A DNA stretch of 64,000 nucleotides from CAZIOH01 sp964540815 (GTDB lineage Bacteria > Myxococcota_A > Polyangia > Fen-1088), in the NCBI GenBank assembly GCA_964540815.1, contig CAZIOH010000016.1:22422-86421 (forward strand), given 5' to 3'. This document shows, piece by piece, positions 26,421-35,402 of the stretch (position 1 is its first letter; each line of letters begins with the position of its first letter). The notes beneath the pieces are model-generated. The model made no database searches, was not told where the DNA came from, and saw only the letters and a list, made by a program, of their open reading frames with translations. The position numbers and the translations under genes are program-made.

Positions 26421-27907
26421 GGCGCGCTGGTCGGAGCCGATCTGGGGTGCGCGGGCGGTCCACTGGCGGCGCCACCGGCGCCGGCGCCGGAGGGGCCATC
26501 ACCGGGTCTGCGCCCCGGAGCGCCCCCTCCTCGTGCCGGGTGGTCCGGCGCCAGCGCCGGCCCATGCTCGGACCCGAGGTCCTGCGACCTGGCCGCCACC
26601 CGCGCGCCCGGGCGCAGCTGGGTCTGGCCCTCGATGACCACGCTGTCCCCCGCCGCCAGTCCGCGCCCGATGACGGCGGTCTCGCCCTCGAGGCTATCCA
26701 CCTTCACCGGGCGAACGCTGGCCCTCTGGGCCTGGTCCACCAGGTACACGAACGTCCCCTGCGGCCCACGTTGGATGGTCGCGGCCGGCACCACCAGGGC
26801 TTGCTTCCGCACCGACAGCAGGAGGCGCGCCTTCACGAACTGGTTCGGCCACAGGGTCCGGCCCGGGTTGGGCAGGATGGCCTTGAGCCGGATGCTGGCG
26901 GTGGTCTGGTTGATCTGGTTGTCGATGAGCTCGAGGCTCCCGCTGCCGAGCAGCGCCCCCCCGTCGCGGGTCGACACATCGACCCGCAAGGGACCCTTGG
27001 ACATCTCGGCCGCGATGCGCGGCAGATCGTCCTGTGGCAGGGTGAAGAGCACGGCGACCGGATCGAGCTGGGCCACGACCACCAGCCCGCCCGGGTCGGC
27101 GGCGTGCACCACGTTGCCGGGGTCCACCAGCCGCACCCCGGTGACCCCATCAATGGGCGAGCGGATGTGGGCATAGTCGAGCTGCAGGTTGGCTTGCTCG
27201 AGCTGCGCCTGGTCGGCCTGGATGGCCGCCTCGAGCTGGGCGACGGCGGCCCGCTGATCGTCGACCTGCTGCTGGGCGATGAGGTTCTCCTTGCGGACCG
27301 CGACGTAACGCTCGAGGTTGAGACGGTTCGACTGCAAGGTCGCCCGATCGCGCGCCAGCGCCGCCTCCGCCTGGTGCCGCAGGATGGTGAACGGGCGCGG
27401 ATCGATCTGGGCCAGCAGGGCACCCGCCCGCACGGCCTGGCCCTCCCGGAAGTCGACGCGATCCAGACGCCCGTCGACCTGGGTCTTCACCGTGACGGTC
27501 TTCAGCGCGGTCACCGAGCCGATCCCCTCGAGAAAGATCGGAACGTCCTCGCGCCGGACGGCGGTGACCAGGACCGACACCGGTCGCTCGTTCGGGTTGC
27601 CGGCCGCACCAGCCCCCGCAGCGGCGGACGTGCCGGCGGTCGCCGGGGATCTGGCGGCGGAGCCTGCCGCGGTCGCCCCGGGCGTCGTTCCGTCCGACGC
27701 GTCGCCATGCCCCCGCCGCACCAACCACCACGCGGCGACCACCGCCACCGCACCGAGCCCGATCCCGGCGGCGATCAGGCGCCCACGCCCGCGCCGCGGG
27801 ACCGGGGGCGGCTCGTCCTCGCGCGCTGAACTGGCACGGACGGGTGGGGGCGGCGTGCGGCCGGGGGGGACGCGGGGCGGAGGTGGGCTCGTCGGAGACA
27901 TCGTCAT
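26417..27907 (-). CDS. Periplasmic adaptor (membrane fusion protein) of the RND pump
   Basis: The adaptor bridges the RND permease and the outer-membrane channel. The 496-residue protein starts with a Pro-rich cytoplasmic lead and one membrane anchor (LIAAGIGLGAVAVVAAWWLV, about residues 45-65) rather than a lipobox. A lipoyl-like half-motif (TVTVKTQVDGRLDRVDFREG), a long alpha-hairpin with QQQVDDQRAAVAQLEAAIQ, the second lipoyl half (DYAHIRSPIDGVTGVRLVDP) and the beta-barrel and MP domains follow. The Pro/Ala/Gly-rich C-terminal tail (about 460-496) is an addition seen in GC-rich genomes. It overlaps the TolC-like gene and the first RND gene by 4 nt each. Confidence 0.92.
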   Translation of the reverse strand: MTMSPTSPPPPRVPPGRTPPPPVRASSAREDEPPPVPRRGRGRLIAAGIGLGAVAVVAAWWLVRRGHGDASDGTTPGATAAGSAARSPATAGTSAAAGAGAAGNPNERPVSVLVTAVRREDVPIFLEGIGSVTALKTVTVKTQVDGRLDRVDFREGQAVRAGALLAQIDPRPFTILRHQAEAALARDRATLQSNRLNLERYVAVRKENLIAQQQVDDQRAAVAQLEAAIQADQAQLEQANLQLDYAHIRSPIDGVTGVRLVDPGNVVHAADPGGLVVVAQLDPVAVLFTLPQDDLPRIAAEMSKGPLRVDVSTRDGGALLGSGSLELIDNQINQTTASIRLKAILPNPGRTLWPNQFVKARLLLSVRKQALVVPAATIQRGPQGTFVYLVDQAQRASVRPVKVDSLEGETAVIGRGLAAGDSVVIEGQTQLRPGARVAARSQDLGSEHGPALAPDHPARGGGAPGRRPGDGPSGAGAGGAASGPPAHPRSAPTSAP

Positions 27908-29394
27908 GGTTGCCCCATTTTTTCAGGTTGCCCCGCCGTGCCGACGGCGCCGAAGGCGCCGAGCGCGATCGACAGCTGCGCCCGCGCGGAGGCCAGATTG
28001 AACGCGGCCTGGACGGCCTGCGCTTCGGTCGTGAAGAAAGCTTGCTGGCTGTCGCTGAGCTCGACCGCATTCCCGAGGCCGGCCCGGTAGCGGCCCTCCG
28101 CCAGGCGGAGCTGATCCTTGGCATTGGTGACGGCCTCGCCTGCCGCCTGGATGCTGCTCTTGGCGGCGTGGACCAACAGCAGCGCCTGCTCGATGTCGAG
28201 GCGCACCTGCAAGCCGAGCCCATCGAGTTGCAGGTCGAGCCCAGCCAGCGTCGCCCTGGCCTCGCGCACCTGCCCGCGCGTGAGCCCACCTTGCAGGATC
28301 GACCAGGACAAGGTCCCGCCCACCAGCCAGTTCGGCACCAGGTGCTCGACCGAGATCCCGGTCTCGGTCGCGCTGGCGGTGGCGCTCAAGATGGGCCAGT
28401 AGGTGCCATCGAGGCTGCGCAGGGTCTCGGCCTCGGCCCGGCGCTGGAGACGCAGCGACACGACCTCGGGGCGACGGTCGAGGGCCGCAGCGACCATCCG
28501 ATCCTCCGCGGGACTCTCGGTGGCGGTGTCCTCGCCTTCGACCGCCGGGAGATCGTCGTCGGCGATGTCGTAAGGGCCGGTGGCGAAGCTCCCCATGGCC
28601 TGGTTGAGCTGGGCCTTGGCCAGATCGTACCCGTTCTGCGCCGTGATCAGCTGGACCCGCGCGTTGGCGAGATCGGTGCGCACGCTGGCGAGATCGATCT
28701 CGGGGCGCATGCCCGCGCGCACGAACCCTTGAATCTGCTCCAGGTGCTTCTGCTGATTGGCCACCGCGGTCTCGGCCACCGCGATCAGCGCCTTCTGGGC
28801 GCGCGCCCGGAAGAAGGCTTGCTCGACCTGCAGCCGCACCGTGAGCGCGGCCGTCCGCTCGGCCGATCGGGTGGCGTCCCGCGCGGCTTCCGCCGATCGC
28901 CAGCGTCCACCCGTCTGACCGAAGTCGTAGATGAGCTGGCTCGCCGTCACGCCGAAGTTGAAGTAGTCGAACGTGGTGGAGGACCAGGGCGGTGCGGCCT
29001 GCACGGCCGCGGCGGTGGCGCCTGGCCGGGGCGAGAAGTTGCCGGTCGTGCGCTGGTAGCTGGCGCCGATGCTCACCTGCGGAAGGGCCCCCGAACGCGC
29101 CTGGTCGACCCGCCCGGCGGCGGCCTCGGTCGCCGTCCTTGCCTGGCGGACCGTCGGCTGGTTCGCGAGCGCGGTCTGGATCGCCCGCTCCAGCGTCAGG
29201 ACGTGGTTGTTGGCCCGGGTGGCCGGGGGCTCGAGGGCCTGGGGAAGCGCAGCAGGCCGCAGCTCGCCCGTGTCGTCTCCTGGCGGGGTGGCGGGCACCC
29301 GTTCCGTCGCCGGAACATCGGGGATCGCTCCGGCGGCCGAGCCCGAGAGCGAAAGGACGCAGACGAAGACTGGGATCGCGACGGGACGCACCAT
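27904..29394 (-). CDS. TolC-family outer-membrane efflux channel
   Basis: The protein forms the outer-membrane exit duct of the pump. From ATG 29394 it has a clear signal peptide (VRPVAIPVFVCVLSLSGSAA, cleavage near AGA-IP). Two outer-membrane-efflux repeats rich in long amphipathic helices follow (LTLERAIQTALANQPTVRQA, then NYFNFGVTASQLIYDFGQTG-like segments, and LAEGRYRAGLGNAVELSDSQ). The frame is open to 29478, but only this ATG places the signal peptide at the N-terminus. A TTATAC hexamer lies 9 nt before the ATG on the minus strand, so the transcript may be nearly leaderless; this is a weak inference. It is the first gene of the four-gene efflux operon, and its divergent neighbour is the histidine kinase. 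Confidence 0.9.
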   Translation of the reverse strand: MVRPVAIPVFVCVLSLSGSAAGAIPDVPATERVPATPPGDDTGELRPAALPQALEPPATRANNHVLTLERAIQTALANQPTVRQARTATEAAAGRVDQARSGALPQVSIGASYQRTTGNFSPRPGATAAAVQAAPPWSSTTFDYFNFGVTASQLIYDFGQTGGRWRSAEAARDATRSAERTAALTVRLQVEQAFFRARAQKALIAVAETAVANQQKHLEQIQGFVRAGMRPEIDLASVRTDLANARVQLITAQNGYDLAKAQLNQAMGSFATGPYDIADDDLPAVEGEDTATESPAEDRMVAAALDRRPEVVSLRLQRRAEAETLRSLDGTYWPILSATASATETGISVEHLVPNWLVGGTLSWSILQGGLTRGQVREARATLAGLDLQLDGLGLQVRLDIEQALLLVHAAKSSIQAAGEAVTNAKDQLRLAEGRYRAGLGNAVELSDSQQAFFTTEAQAVQAAFNLASARAQLSIALGAFGAVGTAGQPEKMGQP

Positions 29395-29475
29395 GGACCA
29401 CACGTATAAGCCGGCCGTGCGAGGCAACAAGCGGGCCATCCCGGACGGCCATTCGTGGAGGGGCCGCCAGGCGCG

Positions 29476-29492
29476 CACCCCGAATCGGGGTG
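29476..29492. promoter_or_regulatory. 17-bp palindrome between the efflux operon and its divergent two-component system
   Basis: CACCCCGA and TCGGGGTG form perfect 8-bp arms around one central A. The site is 82 bp upstream of the tolC-like start and about 159 bp upstream of the kinase start, a good place for an upstream activating site of the neighbouring NtrC-class regulator. No clear sigma-54 promoter was found nearby. Confidence 0.45.
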
Positions 29493-29632
29493 TCCGAGAT
29501 CCACACAGGTGTCAGCGGAGGCGCCAACACCCAGGGGGCCCTCTGGCGTGGCTCGACGGGCCGTCGGTCCGTGGGCCGCCTCGGCGTGGCGGGTCGGGCA
29601 TGGTTCGGGGTCGCCACCGCCCGGCGCCCGGC

Positions 29633-29661
29633 TTGCTTGAGCCTGGGGCGGTGTCTATAAG
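29633..29661 (+). promoter_or_regulatory. Possible sigma-70-like promoter of the histidine kinase gene
   Basis: TTGCTT (29633-29638) and TATAAG (29656-29661) are 17 bp apart. The -10 match is good and rare in this GC-rich DNA. If used, transcription would start near 29668, downstream of the GTG 29651 proposed as the kinase start, so either the promoter or that start is wrong. Confidence 0.3.
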
Positions 29662-31195
29662 CAGGCGCATCAGACACAGGTTGGTCACCGTCATCTTGCT
29701 CGGGGTCATCACCTCGGCCCTGTCTCTCGTGGCGCTGGTCCGGGTGATCTCCTCGACCACCGGTCAGCGCGTCGAGCGCGGTCGCGCCGGGGTCGAGGCC
29801 GAGCTGAGCGCGCTCCTGGCGTCGCCGCCCAGCCCGCCCGGTCCGCCCCGGCGCGATTCTTTCCCACGGCCCGCGCTCGTCGGCCTGCGCGCGGGATGGG
29901 CTCCGCGGGGCGGGCCAGACGGGCCAGAGCGGACGGACGCGGAGGGATCCGGCGAGACGCCCGACGAATGGCAGGCGGCGATTCGAGCCGCGGTGGAGGA
30001 GGCCTCCCGGCCATCCCCATCCCGAGCTTCGCCGCGGGTGATACGGGAAGCTCAGCTTCCAGGCGGGGTCCTGGTCGTCGCGGCCGCGGCCGCGGCTGGG
30101 CCCGCAGCTCGGGGGATCGCCTGGGCGGCCTATCTGGTTCCTCCCCCCACCTGGCTCCGCACCTGGCAGATCATCGTGGTGGCGCTCACCCTCGCCACGG
30201 CCCTCCTGGTCACCAGCGCCGTGGCCGCGGTCATCACCGTGAAGCGCGGGGCCGCGGCCCTCAACCAGGCTCTGGATGGGCTCGCCACCGATCTCACCAC
30301 CCCGGTCCCACGTCCGCGCTTGCGCGAGCTCAGCGACGTGGCCGATGGCATCGCCCGGTTGGCGCACCGCCTGACCCGGTCGCGCGAGCTGCAGGACGAC
30401 ATGGGGCGCGAGCTGGCGATGAAGGATCGGCTGGCGGCGCTGGGTCGGGTGGCGGCCGGGGTGGCCCACGAGGTTCGCAATCCGCTCGCGTCCATCAAGC
30501 TGCGCCTCGATCTGGCGGTGAGCGGGGCGGGCCCCCGCCTTCCCCCGGTGGTGGTGGAGGCCATCGCCCACGCCTCGGGTGAGATCGCCCGCCTCGATCG
30601 TCTGGTGGCCGACCTGCTGGTGGTGGCGAGTCCGGGGATAGGCCCGCCCGTGTCGACCGAGATCGGCGCCCTGGTGCGGACGCGGGTGGAAGCGCTCGCG
30701 CCCTGGACCGCCGTGCGCGGGGTCGCGGTCCAGGTCGAGGGCCAGGCCCTGGCCTCGGTGGATGTGGATGCTCTGGCGCGCGCGATCGACAACCTGGTGC
30801 GCAACGCCGTCGAGGCCTCGCCCCCGGATGGACGCGTGCACATCGCGGTGGGGCTCCGCGGCGACGCGGCCACCATCCGCGTGGAGGACCACGGCGCTGG
30901 CGTCCCGGCGGCACGGGTCCCCGAGCTCTTCGAGCCGTTCTTCACCACCAAGCCGAACGGCACCGGCCTCGGTCTCGCCATCTGCCGCTCGATCGCCCGC
31001 GCACACGGCGGCGACGTCACCTTCACCCGCCGGCAGAACGACGCCACCACCTGCGTCGAGCTGACGGTGGCTCGCTGGTCGTCGGCGCGTGCTGGCGCCG
31101 CAGCCGCGGCCGCGGCCGCGGCCGGCCGCGAGGCGGCGGTGGTGGTCGACGGGTCGGGTGACGCGGCGTCGGGCTTCGGGACGCCCGCGGCATGA
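29651..31195 (+). CDS. Sensor histidine kinase, membrane-bound
   Basis: The first membrane segment (RHRLVTVILLGVITSALSLV) follows a basic ISRRIRHR lead. A periplasmic sensor region of about 130 residues, rich in Pro/Arg/Ala and without a known fold, comes next. The second membrane segment is TWQIIVVALTLATALLVTSA, followed by a HAMP-like linker. HisKA has its phospho-acceptor His273 in GVAHEVRNPLASIK. The HATPase domain shows NLVRNAVEAS, DHGAGVP and GTGLGLAI. The C-terminal tail is Ala-rich from a CCGCGG-repeat tract. GTG 29651 is the start that leaves a standard N-terminus, but a TTG at 29681 is possible given a promoter-like sequence over the GTG. It overlaps the response regulator by 4 nt and is divergent from the efflux operon, which it probably controls. 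Confidence 0.9.
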   Translation: MSISRRIRHRLVTVILLGVITSALSLVALVRVISSTTGQRVERGRAGVEAELSALLASPPSPPGPPRRDSFPRPALVGLRAGWAPRGGPDGPERTDAEGSGETPDEWQAAIRAAVEEASRPSPSRASPRVIREAQLPGGVLVVAAAAAAGPAARGIAWAAYLVPPPTWLRTWQIIVVALTLATALLVTSAVAAVITVKRGAAALNQALDGLATDLTTPVPRPRLRELSDVADGIARLAHRLTRSRELQDDMGRELAMKDRLAALGRVAAGVAHEVRNPLASIKLRLDLAVSGAGPRLPPVVVEAIAHASGEIARLDRLVADLLVVASPGIGPPVSTEIGALVRTRVEALAPWTAVRGVAVQVEGQALASVDVDALARAIDNLVRNAVEASPPDGRVHIAVGLRGDAATIRVEDHGAGVPAARVPELFEPFFTTKPNGTGLGLAICRSIARAHGGDVTFTRRQNDATTCVELTVARWSSARAGAAAAAAAAAGREAAVVVDGSGDAASGFGTPAA

Positions 31196-32598
31196 CCGCC
31201 CCCGAGCCGGGCAGCGTCCTCATCGTCGAGGACGACGACGGGCTGCGCGAGGGCCTCGCCAGCGTGGTCCGCGCGCTCGGGCTCGAGGCCCTGCCCGCCG
31301 CCGGCCTGACCGAGGCCAGGGCCCTGATGCGCGCGCACGCCGTGGACTGCATGCTGCTCGACATCCGCCTGCGCGACGGTGACGGGCTCGACTACCTGCG
31401 AGAGGTCGGCGCGGGGCCGCATGCCGACCTGCCGGTCATCGTGGCCACGGCCTACGGCGACAGCGCGCGCACCATCCGGGCAATGCGGGATGGGGCCTTC
31501 GACTACGTGACCAAGCCCTTCGACCTGCCGAAGCTGCAGGCGGTGGTCGAGCGCGCGGTCAGGCACCACCGCCTCACCCGGACCTTGCCCGTCTCCCCGC
31601 CGCCGGCCTTGCCCGAGCGTGGTGGTCTGGTGGGGGCCAGCATGGCGATGCTCGGGATCTGGAAGCTCATCGGGCGTGCGGCCGCCTCGACCGCCCCCGT
31701 GCTCATCACCGGCGAGACCGGGACGGGAAAGGAGCTGGTCGCGCGCGCCATCCACGACTACTCCGAGCGCAGCGCCGAGCCGTTCGTCGCCGTGAACCTG
31801 GCGGCCTTGCCGCCCGCCCTCATCGAGAGCGAGCTCTTCGGTCACGAGAAGGGGGCCTTCACCGGCGCGGCCCAGCGCCACCACGGGCGGTTCGAGCTGG
31901 CCGGGGCCGGGACGTTGTTCCTCGACGAGATCGGGGATCTGGAGCTGTCGCTGCAGACCAAGCTCTTGCGGGTCCTGCAGGACGGCGGGTTCGAGCGGGT
32001 CGGGGGGGGTGAGGCCTTGCAGAACCACGCGCGGATCCTGACCGCCACCAACAAGCCGGTGCGTCCGGACCGCGAGGCGCCCGGCGGCGAGTCGCCGGGC
32101 CCCCAGGGCAGCCTGCGCGAGGATCTGTACTACCGTCTATCGGTCATCGAGATCGACGTGCCACCGCTCCGCGCGCGCCGCAGCGACATCCCCCTGCTCG
32201 CGGCGCACGCGCTCCAGGTGACACCCGCCCGGGCGATCTCCGAGGAGGCGATGGCCCGGCTGCTCGCCTACCGCTGGCCGGGCAACGTGCGCGAGCTGTT
32301 TCACAGCGTGCAGCGGGCGGCGGTCCTGTGTGGGGGCGACATCATCGACGTCGACGACCTGTCCGAGGCGATCCGCAGCGCGGGGCAGCCGGGGCGCCCG
32401 GACGATCCCCTCGACGAGCTGCCGCTGCGCGAAGCCGTCGCGGCGCTCGAGCGCCGGCTGGTGGTCCAGGCCCTGCAGCGCGCGGGCGGAAATCGATCGG
32501 AGGCCGCGCGCCGGCTCGGCATCAGCCGGGCGCAGCTGTACGCCAAGCTCGACGAGTTCGGAATGGGTGGCCGCGCAGACGGCGGCTCGAAGCCCTGA
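31192..32598 (+). CDS. NtrC-family sigma-54-dependent response regulator
   Basis: This 468-residue regulator activates promoters used by sigma-54 RNA polymerase. The receiver domain has phospho-acceptor Asp57 in CMLLDIRLRDGDG and the conserved Lys108 (TKPFDLPK). The AAA+ domain has Walker A GETGTGKE at 174-181, the sigma-54 contact loop GAFTGA at 221-226 and Walker B TLFLDEIGDL. The C-terminal Fis-type helix-turn-helix reads GGNRSEAARRLGISRAQLYA. It overlaps the kinase by 4 nt, so the two are a cognate pair. The nearest likely target is the divergent efflux operon via the palindrome at 29476-29492. A SAM-like loop insert (NKPVRPDREAPGGESPGPQG) in the AAA+ domain is slightly longer than usual. 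Confidence 0.94.
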   Translation: MTAPEPGSVLIVEDDDGLREGLASVVRALGLEALPAAGLTEARALMRAHAVDCMLLDIRLRDGDGLDYLREVGAGPHADLPVIVATAYGDSARTIRAMRDGAFDYVTKPFDLPKLQAVVERAVRHHRLTRTLPVSPPPALPERGGLVGASMAMLGIWKLIGRAAASTAPVLITGETGTGKELVARAIHDYSERSAEPFVAVNLAALPPALIESELFGHEKGAFTGAAQRHHGRFELAGAGTLFLDEIGDLELSLQTKLLRVLQDGGFERVGGGEALQNHARILTATNKPVRPDREAPGGESPGPQGSLREDLYYRLSVIEIDVPPLRARRSDIPLLAAHALQVTPARAISEEAMARLLAYRWPGNVRELFHSVQRAAVLCGGDIIDVDDLSEAIRSAGQPGRPDDPLDELPLREAVAALERRLVVQALQRAGGNRSEAARRLGISRAQLYAKLDEFGMGGRADGGSKP

Positions 32599-32701
32599 CC
32601 GGCTCGGCCCCGGGCCCGGCGCGGACCCCGAATTTTCGAGCGACGAGGCGCGCGCCCGGCACCTCGCAGCACCGCCGCCTGGTGTAGGGTGGCACGCCAG
32701 C

Positions 32702-35218
32702 ATGTGCCGATTCCTCGCCAGAGCTTCCTCGATTCCCCGCGTGCGTGGGTCGCGCGCGATCCGGTGCGCGCTCCTCGTCGGGAGCTGCCTCGGCTCGGCC
32801 GCGGTGGCCGCCCCCGCCCCCGCCGCCCCAGCCCCCGGCCCGCTGCCAGGCGCATCCCCCCCTCCAATCCGTGCTGCCGCTCCCGCTGCCGACGCGGCGC
32901 CGGTCTCCGCCCCCGTCACCCCCCAAGGCGGACCGCCCGCGGTGCCGCTCTTCCGCGATCCCCGGGCCGCCGTGGATCAGCGGGTGGGCGATCTCCTGAT
33001 GCGCATGACCTTGCCCGAGAAGGTGGCCCAGCTTCAGTCGGTGAACTGGGAGCACACCCGCCTCTACGATGACAGGACCCGGCTCTTCTCGCCCGAGCGG
33101 GCCAGGGCCCTCATCGCCCTCGGCATCGGCCACGTGACCCGCCCCGGTGACGCCCACGACGCCCGTGGGGCCGCCGAGCTCGCCAACGCGATCCAGCGCT
33201 TCCTGGTCACCGAGACCCGCCTCGGGATTCCGGCCATCCTGCACGAAGAGGCGCTCCACGGCTTCGTCGGGCCGAGCGCCACCAGCTTCCCTCAGGCCAT
33301 CGCGCTCGGCGCCACCTTCGATCCCGCGCTGGTCGAGCGGGTCTTCACCGCCACCGCCCGGCAGATGCGCGGTCGCGGGGCGACGCAGGCGCTCGCCCCG
33401 GTGGTCGACGTCGCCCGCGACGCCCGCTGGGGCCGGATCGAGGAGACCTACGGCGAAGATCCCTTCCTGGCGGCGCGCATGGGCGTGGCCGCGATCCAGG
33501 GCCTGCAGGGCCGCCGCTCCTCCGATGACACGCCCATCGGCGCCGAGCACGTCCTCGCCACCGCCAAGCACTTCGTCGGGCACGGCACCCCCGAGGCTGG
33601 GCGGAACACGGCCCCCGGGAACTTCTCGCCGCGGGTCCTGCGCGAGGTCTTCTTGCCGCCCTTCGAGGCCGTGGTGCGCGAGGCCCGGGTTGGCAGCGTC
33701 ATGGCCAGCTACAACGAGGTCGACGCGATCCCCATGCACGTGAACCGCGACCTGCTGATGAACGTCTTGCGCTGGGAATGGGGCTGGAAGGGGCTGGTGG
33801 TGTCCGACTACTTCGGGATCGCGGAGCTCGAGCGCCGCCACCACGTCGCGGCGGATCTGCGCGAGGCCGGCCGGCGCGCCCTGCTGGCCGGAGTGGATCT
33901 CGAGCTGCCCGAGGCCGAAGGCTTCGCGCACCTCGCCGAGGACGTCGCGTCCGGGATGCTGTCGGCGTCGGCGATCGACGTGGCGGTCGGGCGGGTCCTG
34001 CGCGCCAAGTTCTTGCTCGGGCTGTTCGAGTCGCCCTACGTGACCGTCGCCTCCGGTCCCGACCAGCTCGGGGCCGAGACCGCCGCCGACCGGGCCCTCG
34101 CCCGGCGTGCCGCCGAGGAGGCCATCGTCCTCCTGAAGAACGAGGGTCGGGTGCTGCCGCTCGATCTCCGTCGCATCCGCACCCTGGCGGTCGTCGGCCC
34201 GAACGCGGCGGTCTGTCGCCTCGGGGGCTACAGCGGGACCCCGCTGCACAAGGTGAGCGTCGCCGACGGCATTCGCGCCCGCCTGGCGGGAGCTCCCATC
34301 AAGGTGCTGGTCGCCGAGGGGTGCGGGCTGACCCAGGGCGGTCGCGGCTGGCGCGACGATCTGGTCGTTCCGGCGGATGCGGCGGTCGACGCCCGCCTCA
34401 TCGCCGAGGCCACGCAGGCGGCACGGGCCGCGGACGCCGTGGTGCTGGTGCTCGGGCTCAACGAGCAGCTGTCGCGCGAGGGCTGGGCAGACACCCACCG
34501 CGGCGATCGCTTCGATCTCGAGCTGCCGGGGCGACAGATGGATCTGGCGCGGGCGGTGCTCGGCCGTCACGACAAGCCGGTGGTGGTGCTGCTGCTCGGC
34601 GGCGGTCCGGTGACCATCTCCGAGCTCGCCGCGACGGCGCCCGCCATCCTCGAGGGCTTCTACCTCGGCCAGGAGACTGGCACCGCGGTGGCCGGGATCC
34701 TCTTCGGGGACGTGAGCCCGGGCGGGAAGCTCCCGATCACCTTGCCGCGGCACACCGGCACCGTTCCGATGTACGCCGCCTACAAGCCTTCGGCGCGCCG
34801 GGCTTACCTCTTCGAGGAGCCCGGGCCCGAGTGGCCCTTCGGGCACGGGCTCTCGTACACCACCTTCCAGTACAGCGACGTGAAGGCCTCCCCCGATCGC
34901 TTTCAGACCGACGGGCACACCACCATCTCGGCGACCGTCACCAACACGGGCCCCGTGGCCGGGGACGAGGTCGTGCAGCTCTACGTGCACGATCTCGTCT
35001 CGTCCGTGACGCGACCGGTGCAGGAGCTGAAGGGGTTCAAGCGGGTCCACCTGCAGCCGGGAGAGGCGGCCCACCTCGATTTTGCCCTCGGACCGGCGGA
35101 GCTGGCCTTCTACGACATCGAGATGCACCGGACGGTCGAGCCCGGCAGGTTCGAGGTCATGGTGGGGGGCAGCAGCGTCGGCGCGCCGCAGGCCAAGCTC
35201 GACGTGGTTCCGCGCTGA
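32702..35218 (+). CDS. Secreted glycoside hydrolase family 3 beta-glucosidase/xylosidase
   Basis: GH3 enzymes release terminal beta-linked sugars. From ATG 32702 the 838-residue protein has a basic N-region and hydrophobic core (IRCALLVGSCLGSAAVAAPA), so it is exported. A Pro/Ala linker of about 40 residues follows, then the GH3 N-domain (QRVGDLLMRMTLPEKVAQLQ and ETYGEDPFLAARMGVA). The nucleophile is Asp369 in GLVVSDYFGIAEL. The GH3 C-domain (AAEEAIVLLKNEGRVLPLDL) and a C-terminal fibronectin-III-like domain (ISATVTNTGPVAGDEVVQLY) complete the BglX-type layout. The frame is open upstream into the regulator gene, but this ATG is the first that gives an exported N-terminus. It sits 184 nt before a secreted esterase on the same strand, suggesting a joint role in polysaccharide breakdown. 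The exact sugar cannot be told. Confidence 0.92.
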   Translation: MCRFLARASSIPRVRGSRAIRCALLVGSCLGSAAVAAPAPAAPAPGPLPGASPPPIRAAAPAADAAPVSAPVTPQGGPPAVPLFRDPRAAVDQRVGDLLMRMTLPEKVAQLQSVNWEHTRLYDDRTRLFSPERARALIALGIGHVTRPGDAHDARGAAELANAIQRFLVTETRLGIPAILHEEALHGFVGPSATSFPQAIALGATFDPALVERVFTATARQMRGRGATQALAPVVDVARDARWGRIEETYGEDPFLAARMGVAAIQGLQGRRSSDDTPIGAEHVLATAKHFVGHGTPEAGRNTAPGNFSPRVLREVFLPPFEAVVREARVGSVMASYNEVDAIPMHVNRDLLMNVLRWEWGWKGLVVSDYFGIAELERRHHVAADLREAGRRALLAGVDLELPEAEGFAHLAEDVASGMLSASAIDVAVGRVLRAKFLLGLFESPYVTVASGPDQLGAETAADRALARRAAEEAIVLLKNEGRVLPLDLRRIRTLAVVGPNAAVCRLGGYSGTPLHKVSVADGIRARLAGAPIKVLVAEGCGLTQGGRGWRDDLVVPADAAVDARLIAEATQAARAADAVVLVLGLNEQLSREGWADTHRGDRFDLELPGRQMDLARAVLGRHDKPVVVLLLGGGPVTISELAATAPAILEGFYLGQETGTAVAGILFGDVSPGGKLPITLPRHTGTVPMYAAYKPSARRAYLFEEPGPEWPFGHGLSYTTFQYSDVKASPDRFQTDGHTTISATVTNTGPVAGDEVVQLYVHDLVSSVTRPVQELKGFKRVHLQPGEAAHLDFALGPAELAFYDIEMHRTVEPGRFEVMVGGSSVGAPQAKLDVVPR

Positions 35219-35402
35219 TCGCGCCCGCCGAATGCGCCCGCCGCTCGCCGGCCCTTCGCGGCCGCGGCCGCTGCCGCGGCAGCCGGGCGCGATGCGCGCG
35301 CCCCACGAAAGGGTGGTGCCGGGACCGCCGGGGTAACTTTCGGGTCTTGGCCCACCCTTGGCCCTCTCTCGGCCCCGCAAGGCACCAGAAGGAGACAACC
35401 CG

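Noticed and set aside
27923..31006. 1027-residue minus-strand open frame across the tolC-like gene and the kinase
   Set aside because: It covers parts of two well-supported genes and has low-complexity Arg/Gly/Pro composition; a GC-rich shadow.
31090..31140. CCGCGG repeat tract at the 3' end of the kinase gene
   Set aside because: It simply encodes an Ala run in the C-terminal tail; no separate role is indicated.
32522..35398. 958-residue minus-strand frame opposite the GH3 gene
   Set aside because: Antisense to a complete GH3 enzyme; no family pattern.
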